A DNA stretch of 64,000 bases, taken from positions 62,001 to 126,000 of the forward strand of contig NZ_PVTQ01000005.1 in assembly GCF_003003355.1 (NCBI RefSeq). Reading direction: 5' to 3'. This document shows, piece by piece, positions 37,294 through 45,695 of this stretch. The position numbers were made by a program, and so were the translations under genes. Numbering within the stretch: the first letter of the stretch is position 1; every line of letters starts with the position of its first letter. Source of the stretch: Donghicola tyrosinivorans. Lineage in GTDB: Bacteria > Pseudomonadota > Alphaproteobacteria > Rhodobacterales > Rhodobacteraceae. Below the pieces are notes generated by a model, which had not been told where the DNA came from, searched no databases, and saw nothing but the letters and a program-made list of their open reading frames with translations.

Positions 37294-38184
37294 TTATCCT
37301 TTCACCGATCCGGCGGTCAGACCGCGGATGAAGTACTTGCCGGCGACGACGTAGACGACCAGCGTGGGCAGAGCGGCGATGATCGCAGCAGCCATATCCA
37401 CGTTGTATTCCTTAACGCCGGTGGTGGAGTTGACGATGTTGTTGAGGGCCACGGTGATGGGCTGGGTGCCCGCCTGGCTAAAGCTGACCCCGAAGAGGAA
37501 GTCGTTCCAAATCTGGGTGAACTGCCAGATGACCGACACCACGATAATAGGCAGCGACAAAGGCAGGAAGATCGAGAAGAAGATACGGAAGAACCCCGCG
37601 CCATCGATCTTGGCCGCTTTCACCAGTTCCACCGGAATGGTCACGTAGTAGTTCCGGAAAAACAGCGTGGTGAAGCCGATACCATAGATCACGTGGACCA
37701 TGATCAGGCCGGGGATAGTGCCCGCGACGCCCAAGATGCCAAGCATCTTCGCCATCGGCAGCAGAACCACCTGAAACGGGATGAAGCATCCGAACAGCAA
37801 GAGCGAGAAGATGACGTTCGCCCCGCGGAAGCGCCACTGCGCCACCACATAGCCGTTCATCGCGCCCACCACGGTCGAGATCATCACCGCAGGCACCGCC
37901 ATAAAGACCGAGTTCCAGAAGTAAGGGCGCAGGCCCTCGCACTGGATGCCGGTACAGGCATTGGCCCATGCTTTGGTCCAAGCGTCAAAGGTGACTTCGC
38001 GCGGCAGGGCAATCAGGCTGCCCGAGCGGATTTCTTCCAGACTTTTCAGCGAGGTGGTGACCATCACGAAAAGCGGGATCAGGTAATAGAGGGCAAACAG
38101 GCCGAGCAGGACATAAAGGCCCCAGCGCAGGGCGATCCTGCCCCACGGGCGCCCGGCGCCTTGGGTTGCAGAAAGATCAGTCAT
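37294..38184 (-). CDS. gtsC: Sugar ABC transporter permease (GtsC-like)
   Basis: A 296-residue inner-membrane permease of the MalG type with six predicted helices. The EAA loop reads VELVKAAKIDGAGFFRIFFSIFLPLSLP near residue 200, the contact site for the ATPase. It overlaps the end of gtsB by 8 bases (38177-38184). A periplasmic loop between the first two helices is long and contains two Cys residues (NACTGIQCEG). Assignment to the GtsC branch rests on the operon and its GtsA-like binding protein. Confidence 0.92.
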   Translation of the reverse strand: MTDLSATQGAGRPWGRIALRWGLYVLLGLFALYYLIPLFVMVTTSLKSLEEIRSGSLIALPREVTFDAWTKAWANACTGIQCEGLRPYFWNSVFMAVPAVMISTVVGAMNGYVVAQWRFRGANVIFSLLLFGCFIPFQVVLLPMAKMLGILGVAGTIPGLIMVHVIYGIGFTTLFFRNYYVTIPVELVKAAKIDGAGFFRIFFSIFLPLSLPIIVVSVIWQFTQIWNDFLFGVSFSQAGTQPITVALNNIVNSTTGVKEYNVDMAAAIIAALPTLVVYVVAGKYFIRGLTAGSVKG

Positions 38185-39049
38185 TGCGGGTTCTCAGTTC
38201 GGAATAGAGGTAAGGAACAACGATGGTGAACACCACCAGCATCATGATCATGGCCGAGCTGGCCGCCTGCCCCAGATCACCGCGCGAGAACGCCATAGCG
38301 TACATGTAGGTCGCAGGAAGGTCGGTGGCATAGCCAGGCCCGCCGTTGGTCATGGCGATAACCAGATCGAAGCTCTTGATCGCAAGGTGCGACAGCACGA
38401 TGAATGCGGACAGGAAGATCGGCGCCATCGAGGGGATGATGATCGCAGTATAGATGCGGTGGGTCGGGATACCGTCCACTTGGGCAGCTTTGATGATCTC
38501 GGTATCGACCGAGCGCAGGCCAGCAAGGAAAAGGGCCATCACAAAGCCCGACGACTGCCAGACCGCTGCAATCACGATGGTGTAGATCGCGTAATCGGTG
38601 TTCACCAGCCAGTCGAACTTGAAGTTCTCAAAGCCCCAGCCCTGGACCACTTTTTCCAGACCCAGACCGGGGTTCAGGATCCACTTCCACGCGGTGCCGG
38701 TGACGATCATCGACAGGGCCATAGGGTAAAGGTAGATGGTGCGCAGAACACCTTCAGCGCGGATTTTCTGGTCCAGCAGGATAGCCAGCCCCAGACCCAG
38801 CACCATCGCGATCACGATGAAGAGGGCGCCGAAGATATAAAGGTTGTTCATCGCCACGTCCCAGCGGGGAGCTGCGAAGAGGCGGGTATATTGTTGCACG
38901 CCTTCGATGTCATACTTGGGCATCAGGCGGGATTTGGTCAGCGAAATCCATCCGGTCCAGGCGATAAAGCCGTAAACAAACAACAAGATGGCAGCAAAAG
39001 AGGGAGCCAGTACCAGCTTGGGTACATGGCGTTCAAGCCAGAGGGTCAT
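38177..39049 (-). CDS. gtsB: Sugar ABC transporter permease (GtsB-like)
   Basis: A 290-residue permease of the MalF type, six predicted helices, starting MTLWLERHVPKLVLAPSFAAILLFVYGF. The EAA loop is TEIIKAAQVDGIPTHRIYTAIIIPSM near residue 190. It is 66 bases after gtsA and overlaps gtsC. The gap before it holds GC-rich inverted sequence (CCCTCCGCGCG...CGCGCGAAGG, about 39075-39103) that could set unequal expression of binding protein and permeases. Confidence 0.92.
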   Translation of the reverse strand: MTLWLERHVPKLVLAPSFAAILLFVYGFIAWTGWISLTKSRLMPKYDIEGVQQYTRLFAAPRWDVAMNNLYIFGALFIVIAMVLGLGLAILLDQKIRAEGVLRTIYLYPMALSMIVTGTAWKWILNPGLGLEKVVQGWGFENFKFDWLVNTDYAIYTIVIAAVWQSSGFVMALFLAGLRSVDTEIIKAAQVDGIPTHRIYTAIIIPSMAPIFLSAFIVLSHLAIKSFDLVIAMTNGGPGYATDLPATYMYAMAFSRGDLGQAASSAMIMMLVVFTIVVPYLYSELRTRND

Positions 39050-39074
39050 GGGGAGGTGCTCCTGACGGAAAAGC

Positions 39075-39103
39075 CCTCCGCGCGTTGGCGCGCGCGAAGG
39101 GCC
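39075..39103 (-). terminator. Intra-operon hairpin between gtsA and gtsB
   Basis: CCCTCCGCGCG and CGCGCGAAGGG arms flank a short TTGG loop in the 66-base space after gtsA. Such hairpins after binding-protein genes usually protect upstream mRNA or partly terminate; no T run is present, so this is not a full terminator. Confidence 0.45.
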
Positions 39104-39115
39104 ATAGTTCAGGGA

Positions 39116-40360
39116 TTACTGGACAGCCGCGACTGCGTCGACCAGCATTTTGACAGCGTCATCCGACGACATGTCAGAGTTGAAGTGGGCGGTCACAACG
39201 TCGGTGATCGCACCCGATTGCGCGCCGCGCAGAGCCATGCCGTGCGCGTAGCTGGGCAGTAGCGAGCCATTTTCGCTCGACGATGCCATTTCTTCGCTCG
39301 AGGTGTGCGCACACATGTCGAAGTCATCCAGCGACACGTCGGTACGTACAGGGATCGAGCCTTTGTTCAGGTTGAAGACCTTCTGGAACGAGGGACCAAC
39401 GATCAGTTTCGCCAGCAGAGCCTGACCGGCCTCTTTGTCCTCGCCGTCCACGTCGAACATGGCAAAGCTGTCTACGTTGTAGAGGTAGCCCTCACCAGGG
39501 GTCGAGGCGCAGAGGAAGTCTTCGCCGGGAACTTTGCCCGCAGCAAGGAATTCGCCCTTGGCCCAGTCACCCATGATCTGGAACGCGGCTTCGCCGTTCA
39601 TGACCATCGCAGTGGCAAGGTTCCAGTCACGGCCCGAGAAGTTCGCGTCAACGTCGCCGCGCAGCAGGCGCATCTGGTCGAACACGGCCTTCATGGTGTC
39701 CGAACCCAGCGCTTCGGGATCCAGATCAACCAGTGCCTTCTGGAAGAACTCGGCGCCGCCAAGACCCAGAACTACGGTTTCGAAAACGGTCGCGTCCTGC
39801 CATGCCTGACCACCGTGGGCCAGCGGGGTGATGCCAGCGGCCTTCAGCTTTTCAGCTGCGGCGTTGAACTCGTCCCAAGTGGTGGGCATTGCAATGCCGT
39901 TGTCTTCCAGGATCTTTTTGTTGGCCCAGATCCAGTCAACGCGGTGAACGTTCACAGGCGCGGCACACCAGTGGCCTTCGCACTTCATGTGGTTGGCGAT
40001 GGCTTCGGGCAGCACGTCCGCCCAACCATTCTCTTCAGCCACAGCAGAGATGTCCGACAGAACGCCTTCTTCGTACCATTCCTGAATGGCGGGGCCTTTC
40101 AGCTGAACAGCTGCGGGGGCGTTGCCCGACAGAACACGGGCGCGCAGCGCGGTCATCGCCGCATCACCGCCACCACCTGCAACAGGCATGTCGGTCCAGG
40201 TGCCGCCGGCGTCCTTGAACTCTTGCTGGAGAACGGCAACCGACTTGGCTTCGCCGCCCGAGGTCCACCAGTGCAGAACTTCTGCCTGGGGCTCTGCAAC
40301 CGAGGTGGTTGCCAGTGCGCAAAGGGCCGCGGTTGCGGCTGCAAAAACAGTAAACTTCAT
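39116..40360 (-). CDS. gtsA: Glucose/mannose-type sugar-binding protein (GtsA-like)
   Basis: Periplasmic solute-binding protein of a sugar ABC importer. The 414-residue precursor has a signal peptide (MKFTVFAAATAALCALATT, cut near SVA-EP). The mature start EVLHWWTSGGEAKSVAVLQQEF, then MPVAGGGGDAAMTALRARVLSGNAPAAVQLKG, APVNVHRVDWIWAN, LAHGGQAWQDATVFETVVLGLGG and GRDWNLATAMVMNG closely resemble the Pseudomonas glucose-binding protein GtsA. GGAGGAAATC precedes the ATG at 40360; the frame to 40465 is antisense leader. It is divergent from a two-component system, as expected for glucose uptake control. Confidence 0.93.
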   Translation of the reverse strand: MKFTVFAAATAALCALATTSVAEPQAEVLHWWTSGGEAKSVAVLQQEFKDAGGTWTDMPVAGGGGDAAMTALRARVLSGNAPAAVQLKGPAIQEWYEEGVLSDISAVAEENGWADVLPEAIANHMKCEGHWCAAPVNVHRVDWIWANKKILEDNGIAMPTTWDEFNAAAEKLKAAGITPLAHGGQAWQDATVFETVVLGLGGAEFFQKALVDLDPEALGSDTMKAVFDQMRLLRGDVDANFSGRDWNLATAMVMNGEAAFQIMGDWAKGEFLAAGKVPGEDFLCASTPGEGYLYNVDSFAMFDVDGEDKEAGQALLAKLIVGPSFQKVFNLNKGSIPVRTDVSLDDFDMCAHTSSEEMASSSENGSLLPSYAHGMALRGAQSGAITDVVTAHFNSDMSSDDAVKMLVDAVAAVQ

Positions 40361-40477
40361 GATTTCCTCCCATCGGCGCCCCAGTGTTGCGGGGCGTGAA
40401 GTGGGACTATCCTTGGTCCGACCATGCATTCTGCGCAAGGCGGCTAATCCCTTTGCGCATGACAAAACCCATCGGTT

Positions 40478-40494
40478 TGTTACGCTCTGTTACG
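40478..40494. promoter_or_regulatory. Tandem TGTTACG half-sites in the gtsA/response-regulator promoter region
   Basis: TGTTACG (40478-40484) and TGTTACG (40488-40494) are repeated with a 10-base period, the arrangement used by dimers of OmpR/PhoB-type response regulators. The site is 118 bases from the gtsA start and 75 bases from the regulator start, so it could control both. It is a candidate only. Confidence 0.4.
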
Positions 40495-40569
40495 TTGACC
40501 TCGAAGGTATGGGTAGACACAGGCCCTGCCCCCGTCCATTTTGCGCCGCCAAGAGCGGAAGGTATGGCC

Positions 40570-41304
40570 ATGACGATCCCGAGACTTCTTGTGGTGGATG
40601 ACGATCTGGAACTGCGTGAGATGATCACGCGGTATTTCCAGTCACAGGGCTTTGCTGTCAGCTCTGCCGCGACGGGTGCCGAAATCAATGCCGCAATGGA
40701 GCGGTTCCGCATCGACCTGATCCTTCTGGATGTGATGCTGGGGGATGAAAGCGGGCTGGATATCTGCGCCGAATTGCGCACCCAGCAGGATGTGCCGATC
40801 ATCATCATCTCGGCCCTCAGTTCCGACAGCCAGCGAATGCAGGGCTATTCGGCGGGGGCGGATGACTATGTGGCCAAGCCCTTCAATCCCGATCTTCTAG
40901 CCGCCCGCGTCAAGGCGGTTCTGCGTCGGGGGAACCGTGCGGCATCCCTGAGCTATCGGCGCTCGGCGGGACTTTATCGGTTTGAGGGCTGGTCCTATGA
41001 CGCCCGCACCGGCGAGGCCCGCGCGCCCGAAGGCTATCTGGTGCCTCTGTCGCGGCGCGAATCCGCCCTGCTGAAGGCCCTGCTGGCGAACCCTCTGATC
41101 CCCCTACGCCGTGAAGAGATTGCCGAGGCGCTGGACCCCGACCGCGACCCCGAACGGGCGATGGATGCCGCAGAGGGGCGCGCTATCGACGTGCTGGTCG
41201 GCCGCCTCCGCGGCAAGATCGAAAGCAACCCGAAAGACCCGCGCTTGATCCGCACCGAACGGGGTGTCGGCTATGTTCTAGCCTGTGAGGTGACGCAGGA
41301 ATGA
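40570..41304 (+). CDS. OmpR-family response regulator (GltR-like)
   Basis: A 244-residue response regulator. The receiver domain has the acidic pair VVDDDLE, phospho-acceptor Asp54 in LILLDVMLG and Lys103 in YVAKPFN; the winged-helix output domain is at about 145-240 (SRRESALLKALLANPLIPLRREEIAEAL, DVLVGRLRGKIESNPKDPRLIRTERGVGYVL). ATG 40570 is chosen because GGAAGG is 7 bases away; ATG 40564 would be too close to it. It overlaps its kinase (ATGA) and is divergent from the gts operon, which matches the GltR/GltS-gts layout known for glucose in Pseudomonas. Confidence 0.93.
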   Translation: MTIPRLLVVDDDLELREMITRYFQSQGFAVSSAATGAEINAAMERFRIDLILLDVMLGDESGLDICAELRTQQDVPIIIISALSSDSQRMQGYSAGADDYVAKPFNPDLLAARVKAVLRRGNRAASLSYRRSAGLYRFEGWSYDARTGEARAPEGYLVPLSRRESALLKALLANPLIPLRREEIAEALDPDRDPERAMDAAEGRAIDVLVGRLRGKIESNPKDPRLIRTERGVGYVLACEVTQE

Positions 41305-42725
41305 ACCTGCTGGCCTCTCTTCGTGCCAAAACTGTTTTCTGGATCGCGATCAGCGGGTTAGCGGGGGTTTTGACGGGTGGATTTTGGATTTCAGACCAAG
41401 CCGCATGGCTGAGTCATCTGGCGCGAGCCGAGACAACGGGCCAGCTTCTTTACAGCACGCTGGTCTACAACGCCCCTGCGCCCGCTGAGGTGCAGGTGGT
41501 CCACATCGGCCGCCCGCCCGAGACCAATCACAAGCTGTCGCAAATCTCGATCATCGGGCATGAGCCTTCGCCGATTTCTGGCCCTCGGTTGCAGTTGGAA
41601 ATTCAGGACCCGCATCTGCGCTATGCCATCGGGGCGCTGCCCCCTGTTAGCGGACCGGCCGAGCAGCTTGGCGCAATTACCCGCCAGATCGCCCGCCTGT
41701 GCGGTGATCCCCGCCTTTTCGCCCGCGTCCCCAGCGAAGGCTGGGTTGAACTTCGTGCACCGAACATTTGGTCCTGCGAAGCCGCGCCCACAGACAAGCG
41801 CCTGCCGCTGGCCCTGATCTTTGTGCTGCTGCTTAGCACCGTGATCAGCCGCGCGACCGAGGTATCTGGCCGCTTTGGCAAACTGGCGCGGGTGTTTTCC
41901 GAAAACGGCACCGCCGGCAAAGCACCCCTGCCCGTCGAAGGCCCTTCAGAGCTTACAGAGATCGCCGAGGCCCTGAACCAGCACATCGCCAGCGAACGGG
42001 AAACGCTGGAAAAACGGGCCGAGGCCCTGTCCGCCATCAGCCATGATCTGGGCACCCCCGCCGCCCGCCTGAAACTGCGCACTGCCTTGATCGACGATCC
42101 GGACCTGCGCGGCCGCATGGAAGGTGACATCGACCAGATGATTGCCATGGTCGAAGGGGTGCTGTCCTTCACGCGCACAGAATTGGACGCCGAGCCCGCC
42201 CAACGCATGGCCCTGAGTTCGCTGGTCGAGGCGCTGGTGGATGATTACGCCGATCTGGGCCGTCCCGTCACCATGGCCCCTGTCCAGCTTTTGATGCCTG
42301 AAAGTCACCATTCCCTGTTCGGCGTGACACCCCGCGCCCGCCGCTCGCCTCCTACGCAGCAGCAAGTGCCGGACGCGAACCTGCGGGTTCTGATCTCGGG
42401 CCGTCCCATGGCGCTGGAACGGGCGATCACCAACCTGATTGAGAATGCCCTACACTACGGTCGCCGCGCCACCGTCCGGCTAGAGGCGCATTCGGAAACC
42501 GTGTCCATTCTGGTTGAGGACGCGGGCGGCTCTGGCATGACCCCCGATGATATGGCAGCCCTCACGCGCCCGTTCCGGCGCGGGCAGAACGTGGGCCCGA
42601 CCAAAGGCCACGGGCTTGGCCTTTCAATCGTGCGCACGGTGGCACGCCAGCACGGGGGCGATCTGACCTTTGAACAGGGCAGCAGCGGGTTGATTGCCCG
42701 TCTGGACCTAAAACGGGACAGCTAG
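41301..42725 (+). CDS. Sensor histidine kinase (GltS-like partner)
   Basis: A 474-residue membrane kinase. Two membrane helices (about 12-30 and 168-185) enclose a periplasmic part of about 135 residues with two Cys (134 and 159). A HAMP-like linker leads to the H-box SAISHDLGTPAARLKLR with His248, then N-box NLIENALHYG, G1 DAGGSGM and G2 GHGLGLSIVRTVARQHGG. All catalytic boxes are present. The start overlaps the response regulator stop by 4 bases. Its stimulus is probably a sugar or the loaded binding protein, by analogy with GltS; that is inference. Confidence 0.93.
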   Translation: MNLLASLRAKTVFWIAISGLAGVLTGGFWISDQAAWLSHLARAETTGQLLYSTLVYNAPAPAEVQVVHIGRPPETNHKLSQISIIGHEPSPISGPRLQLEIQDPHLRYAIGALPPVSGPAEQLGAITRQIARLCGDPRLFARVPSEGWVELRAPNIWSCEAAPTDKRLPLALIFVLLLSTVISRATEVSGRFGKLARVFSENGTAGKAPLPVEGPSELTEIAEALNQHIASERETLEKRAEALSAISHDLGTPAARLKLRTALIDDPDLRGRMEGDIDQMIAMVEGVLSFTRTELDAEPAQRMALSSLVEALVDDYADLGRPVTMAPVQLLMPESHHSLFGVTPRARRSPPTQQQVPDANLRVLISGRPMALERAITNLIENALHYGRRATVRLEAHSETVSILVEDAGGSGMTPDDMAALTRPFRRGQNVGPTKGHGLGLSIVRTVARQHGGDLTFEQGSSGLIARLDLKRDS

Positions 42726-42818
42726 GGCCGCGCTTTCACGAAAACCTCAGGCCCTAAGGGCTTGTCAGAACAGGTTATGCCTGTCACTGAAAGAGAAATT
42801 CGCAGGTCCGGAGGTTCC

Positions 42819-43760
42819 ATGTCCCCACGCAAGATCATCATCGACACTGATCCCGGTCAGGACGATGCCGTCGCCATCCTACTGGCGCTTGGCAGCCCCG
42901 ATGAGGTCGAGGTGCTGGGGATCACCGCTGTCGCTGGGAACGTGCAACTGGCCCTGACCCAGAAGAATGCCCGCATTGTCTGTGAACTGGCAAACCGTGC
43001 TGACGTGCCGGTCTATGCGGGCTGCGAGGCGCCAATGGGCCGCACCCTTGTCACCGCCGAACATGTGCATGGCAAGACCGGTTTGGACGGTCCCGATCTG
43101 CCCGATCCGGTGATGCCCCTGCAGGCAGAACACGGTGTGGATTTCATAATCGAGACCCTGCGCAATGCGCCTTCGGGAACCATCACGCTTTGCCCTCTGG
43201 GGCCGCTAACCAACATCGCCACCGCATTTAAACAAGCGCCGGATATCATTGAAAAGGTACAGGAAATCGTCCTGATGGGTGGCGCCTACTTTGAGGTGGG
43301 CAACATCACGCCCGCCGCCGAGTTCAACATCTACGTGGACCCGCAAGCCGCCAAGATCGTCTTTGACAGCGGATGCCCGATCACCGTGATGCCGCTGGAT
43401 GTGACCCACAAGGTGCTGGTCACCAAACCCCGCAACGATGCTTTCCGCGCCCTAGGAACGCCTGTCGGCACCGCCGTTGCAGAGATGACCGACTTTTTCG
43501 AGCGGTTCGACAAGGAAAAATACGGCAGCCTCGGTGCGCCGCTGCATGATCCTTGTGTGATCGCCTATCTGATCCGGCCCGACTTGTTCCAGGGCCGTCA
43601 CATCAACGTCGAGATCGAGACCCAAAGCCCTCTGACCCTTGGCATGACTGTTGCGGACTGGTGGGGTGTCACCGATCGGCCCGCCAACGCCATGTTCATG
43701 GGCGATGTGGACGCACAGGGCTTTTTCGACCTTCTGACAGAAAGGCTTGCCCGCCTATGA
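42819..43760 (+). CDS. Nucleoside hydrolase (IunH/RihA type)
   Basis: Hydrolyses the N-glycosidic bond of nucleosides to base and ribose. The 313 residues begin with the calcium site IIIDTDPGQDDAVAILLAL near residue 5; further motifs are VAGNVQLALTQKNA, LCPLGPLTNIATAF, IVLMGGAYFEVGNITPAAEFNIYVDPQAA and LHDPCVIAYL with the terminal catalytic His. GGAGG precedes ATG 42819; the earlier in-frame ATG at 42762 lacks one. It overlaps the following GNAT gene by 4 bases. Pyrimidine or purine preference is not clear from sequence. Confidence 0.95.
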   Translation: MSPRKIIIDTDPGQDDAVAILLALGSPDEVEVLGITAVAGNVQLALTQKNARIVCELANRADVPVYAGCEAPMGRTLVTAEHVHGKTGLDGPDLPDPVMPLQAEHGVDFIIETLRNAPSGTITLCPLGPLTNIATAFKQAPDIIEKVQEIVLMGGAYFEVGNITPAAEFNIYVDPQAAKIVFDSGCPITVMPLDVTHKVLVTKPRNDAFRALGTPVGTAVAEMTDFFERFDKEKYGSLGAPLHDPCVIAYLIRPDLFQGRHINVEIETQSPLTLGMTVADWWGVTDRPANAMFMGDVDAQGFFDLLTERLARL

Positions 43761-44206
43761 GCGCACAAATCAGTCTGGCCAAACCCGAGCACCTGAACGC
43801 CTTGCTGCCCTTGGTCGAAGCCTTTCACCAAGAGGTGGGCATCGAGCAAGACAGCGAACGCCGTCACGCCGCCATCGCGCCTTTGCTGGACGGCAACCCT
43901 CTTGGGGCGGTGTATATGTTCGGCCCCACCCGCGCGCCCATCGGCTATATGGTGATGACCTTCACATGGTCGGTGGAATTCGGCGGGATCGAAGCTGGCA
44001 TCGACGAGATTTACGTGCGTCCCGCCATCCGCCGCCGTGGTCTGGCCTCTGAGGTGATCAATAGCATTGGTCGGACCTTGCGTCAGGCCGGTGTCCGCGC
44101 GATCAGCCTTGAGGTGCGCCCCGACGATGCGGCTGCCATGCGCCTTTATGAGAAATCGCTGTTCCATCCCCGCGAACGCTATCAAACGATGACGCGTAAG
44201 CTCTAA
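43757..44206 (+). CDS. GNAT-family N-acetyltransferase (first)
   Basis: A 149-residue GNAT protein. The acetyl-CoA binding motif A is IDEIYVRPAIRRRGLASEVINSIG (residues 79-102, containing the R-R-x-G-L/A turn), and motif B follows in ISLEVRPDDAAAMRLYEKSLF. The ATG at 43757 overlaps the nucleoside hydrolase stop (ATGA). The substrate is unknown; the coupling suggests only shared expression. GNAT proteins acetylate many amines, so no more is claimed. Confidence 0.9.
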   Translation: MSAQISLAKPEHLNALLPLVEAFHQEVGIEQDSERRHAAIAPLLDGNPLGAVYMFGPTRAPIGYMVMTFTWSVEFGGIEAGIDEIYVRPAIRRRGLASEVINSIGRTLRQAGVRAISLEVRPDDAAAMRLYEKSLFHPRERYQTMTRKL

Positions 44207-44266
44207 GTCGCCCTTTCAAAAGCAGTCTCGCCTTCCTAGGTATTGGGTAGATCAAGGATTTTGCCC

Positions 44267-45688
44267 ATGCCTCTGAACTTTGCCTTCGACAACAGCTATG
44301 CCCGCCTGCCGGACAGGTTCTTTGCCCGTCAGAACGCGGCCAAAGCCCCCGCGCCGCGCCTTCTGGCCTATAACACGGCATTGGCAGACGAATTGGGTCT
44401 GGGGTCAGAGGCGAGTGACGTAGAACTCGCACAGATTTTCTCTGGCACTGTGACACCTGACGGGGCCGCACCCTTGGCGCAAGCCTATGCAGGTCACCAG
44501 TTCGGCGGCTTTTCACCTCAGCTAGGCGATGGCCGTGCGTTGCTAGTGGGCGAGGTTTTGGGCAAGGACGGCCAGCGATTTGATATTCAGTTGAAAGGTT
44601 CGGGCCGCACGCCCTTTTCACGTCGTGGCGATGGCAAGGCATGGCTGGGGCCAGTCCTGCGCGAATATGTGGTCTCTGAGGCGATGCATGCCCTTGGCGT
44701 GCCCACCACCCGCGCTTTGGCGGCGGTTGCCACCGGCGACACGGTGCTGCGCCAGACCGCACTGCCCGGTGCGGTTCTGACTCGCGTTGCCGCCAGCCAC
44801 CTGCGCATTGGCACCTTTCAGTATTTCGCCGTGCGCGATGACCGCGACGCGCTGCAAACCTTGATGGACTATGCCATTGCCCGCCACGATCCTCAGGCTG
44901 ATGGACCTGCGGCCTTCCTGCAAGGTTGCATCGACCGGCAGGTCAAGCTGATCCCCCAGTGGATGGGCTTGGGCTTTATCCACGGGGTGATGAACACCGA
45001 CAACTGCGCCATCTCGGGTCAGACGATCGACTATGGCCCCTGTGCCTTCATGGATGATTTCCATCCGAATATGACCTTCTCATCGATCGACCATCAGGGG
45101 CGGTACAGCTACTCGAACCAGATGCATGTGCTGGTGTGGAACCTTGCGCAACTGGCCAGCGCCTTGGTGCCGCTGAACGCAGATGAGGACGCAGCCGTTG
45201 AGGATTACACAATTCGCATCAACAAGATGCCCGAGGCTCTTAAAGCGGAATGGCTGCGTATTTTCTGCGCCAAAATCGGGATCAGCACGCCGCAGCGTGA
45301 CGATCAAAGATTGATCGAGCGGCTACTGGCGCTGATGGCGGCGAACCATTCCGATTTCACCAACACCTTCCGCGCCTTGGTGGACGGAAACGCGCGCGAC
45401 CAGTTCAGCGACCGCGACGCCTTTGATCAGTGGGAAAAAGATTGGAAGGCCCGCATCGTAAATGAGCCAGACCCGCAGGCTCTGATGGCCCGCAGCAATC
45501 CGGTCTATATCCCCCGCAATCACTGGATCGAGCAGATGATCGATGCCGCGCTTGAGGGTGATCTGGCCCCGATGCAGCGACTGATGACGGTGCTGGCGAA
45601 CCCTTACACCGTGCAGGACGGGGCCGAGGACCTGCGCCGTCCGCCCACGCCCGATGAGGTGGTGCCGCAAACCTTCTGCGGCACCTGA
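44267..45688 (+). CDS. selO: Protein adenylyltransferase SelO (YdiU)
   Basis: SelO is a pseudokinase-fold enzyme that AMPylates proteins and is linked to redox stress. The 473 residues match the family: YARLPDRFFA, GHQFGGFSPQLGDGRALLVGEV (the glycine-rich loop), LKGSGRTPFSRRGDGKAWLGPVLREYVVSEAM, GVMNTDNCAISGQTIDYGPCAFMDDF. The C-terminal redox residue is present as Cys at the third position from the end (FCGT); Sec there is replaced by Cys in most bacteria. An ATG 24 bases earlier (44243) is in frame but not favoured. Confidence 0.96.
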   Translation: MPLNFAFDNSYARLPDRFFARQNAAKAPAPRLLAYNTALADELGLGSEASDVELAQIFSGTVTPDGAAPLAQAYAGHQFGGFSPQLGDGRALLVGEVLGKDGQRFDIQLKGSGRTPFSRRGDGKAWLGPVLREYVVSEAMHALGVPTTRALAAVATGDTVLRQTALPGAVLTRVAASHLRIGTFQYFAVRDDRDALQTLMDYAIARHDPQADGPAAFLQGCIDRQVKLIPQWMGLGFIHGVMNTDNCAISGQTIDYGPCAFMDDFHPNMTFSSIDHQGRYSYSNQMHVLVWNLAQLASALVPLNADEDAAVEDYTIRINKMPEALKAEWLRIFCAKIGISTPQRDDQRLIERLLALMAANHSDFTNTFRALVDGNARDQFSDRDAFDQWEKDWKARIVNEPDPQALMARSNPVYIPRNHWIEQMIDAALEGDLAPMQRLMTVLANPYTVQDGAEDLRRPPTPDEVVPQTFCGT

Positions 45689-45695
45689 GGTCTGA

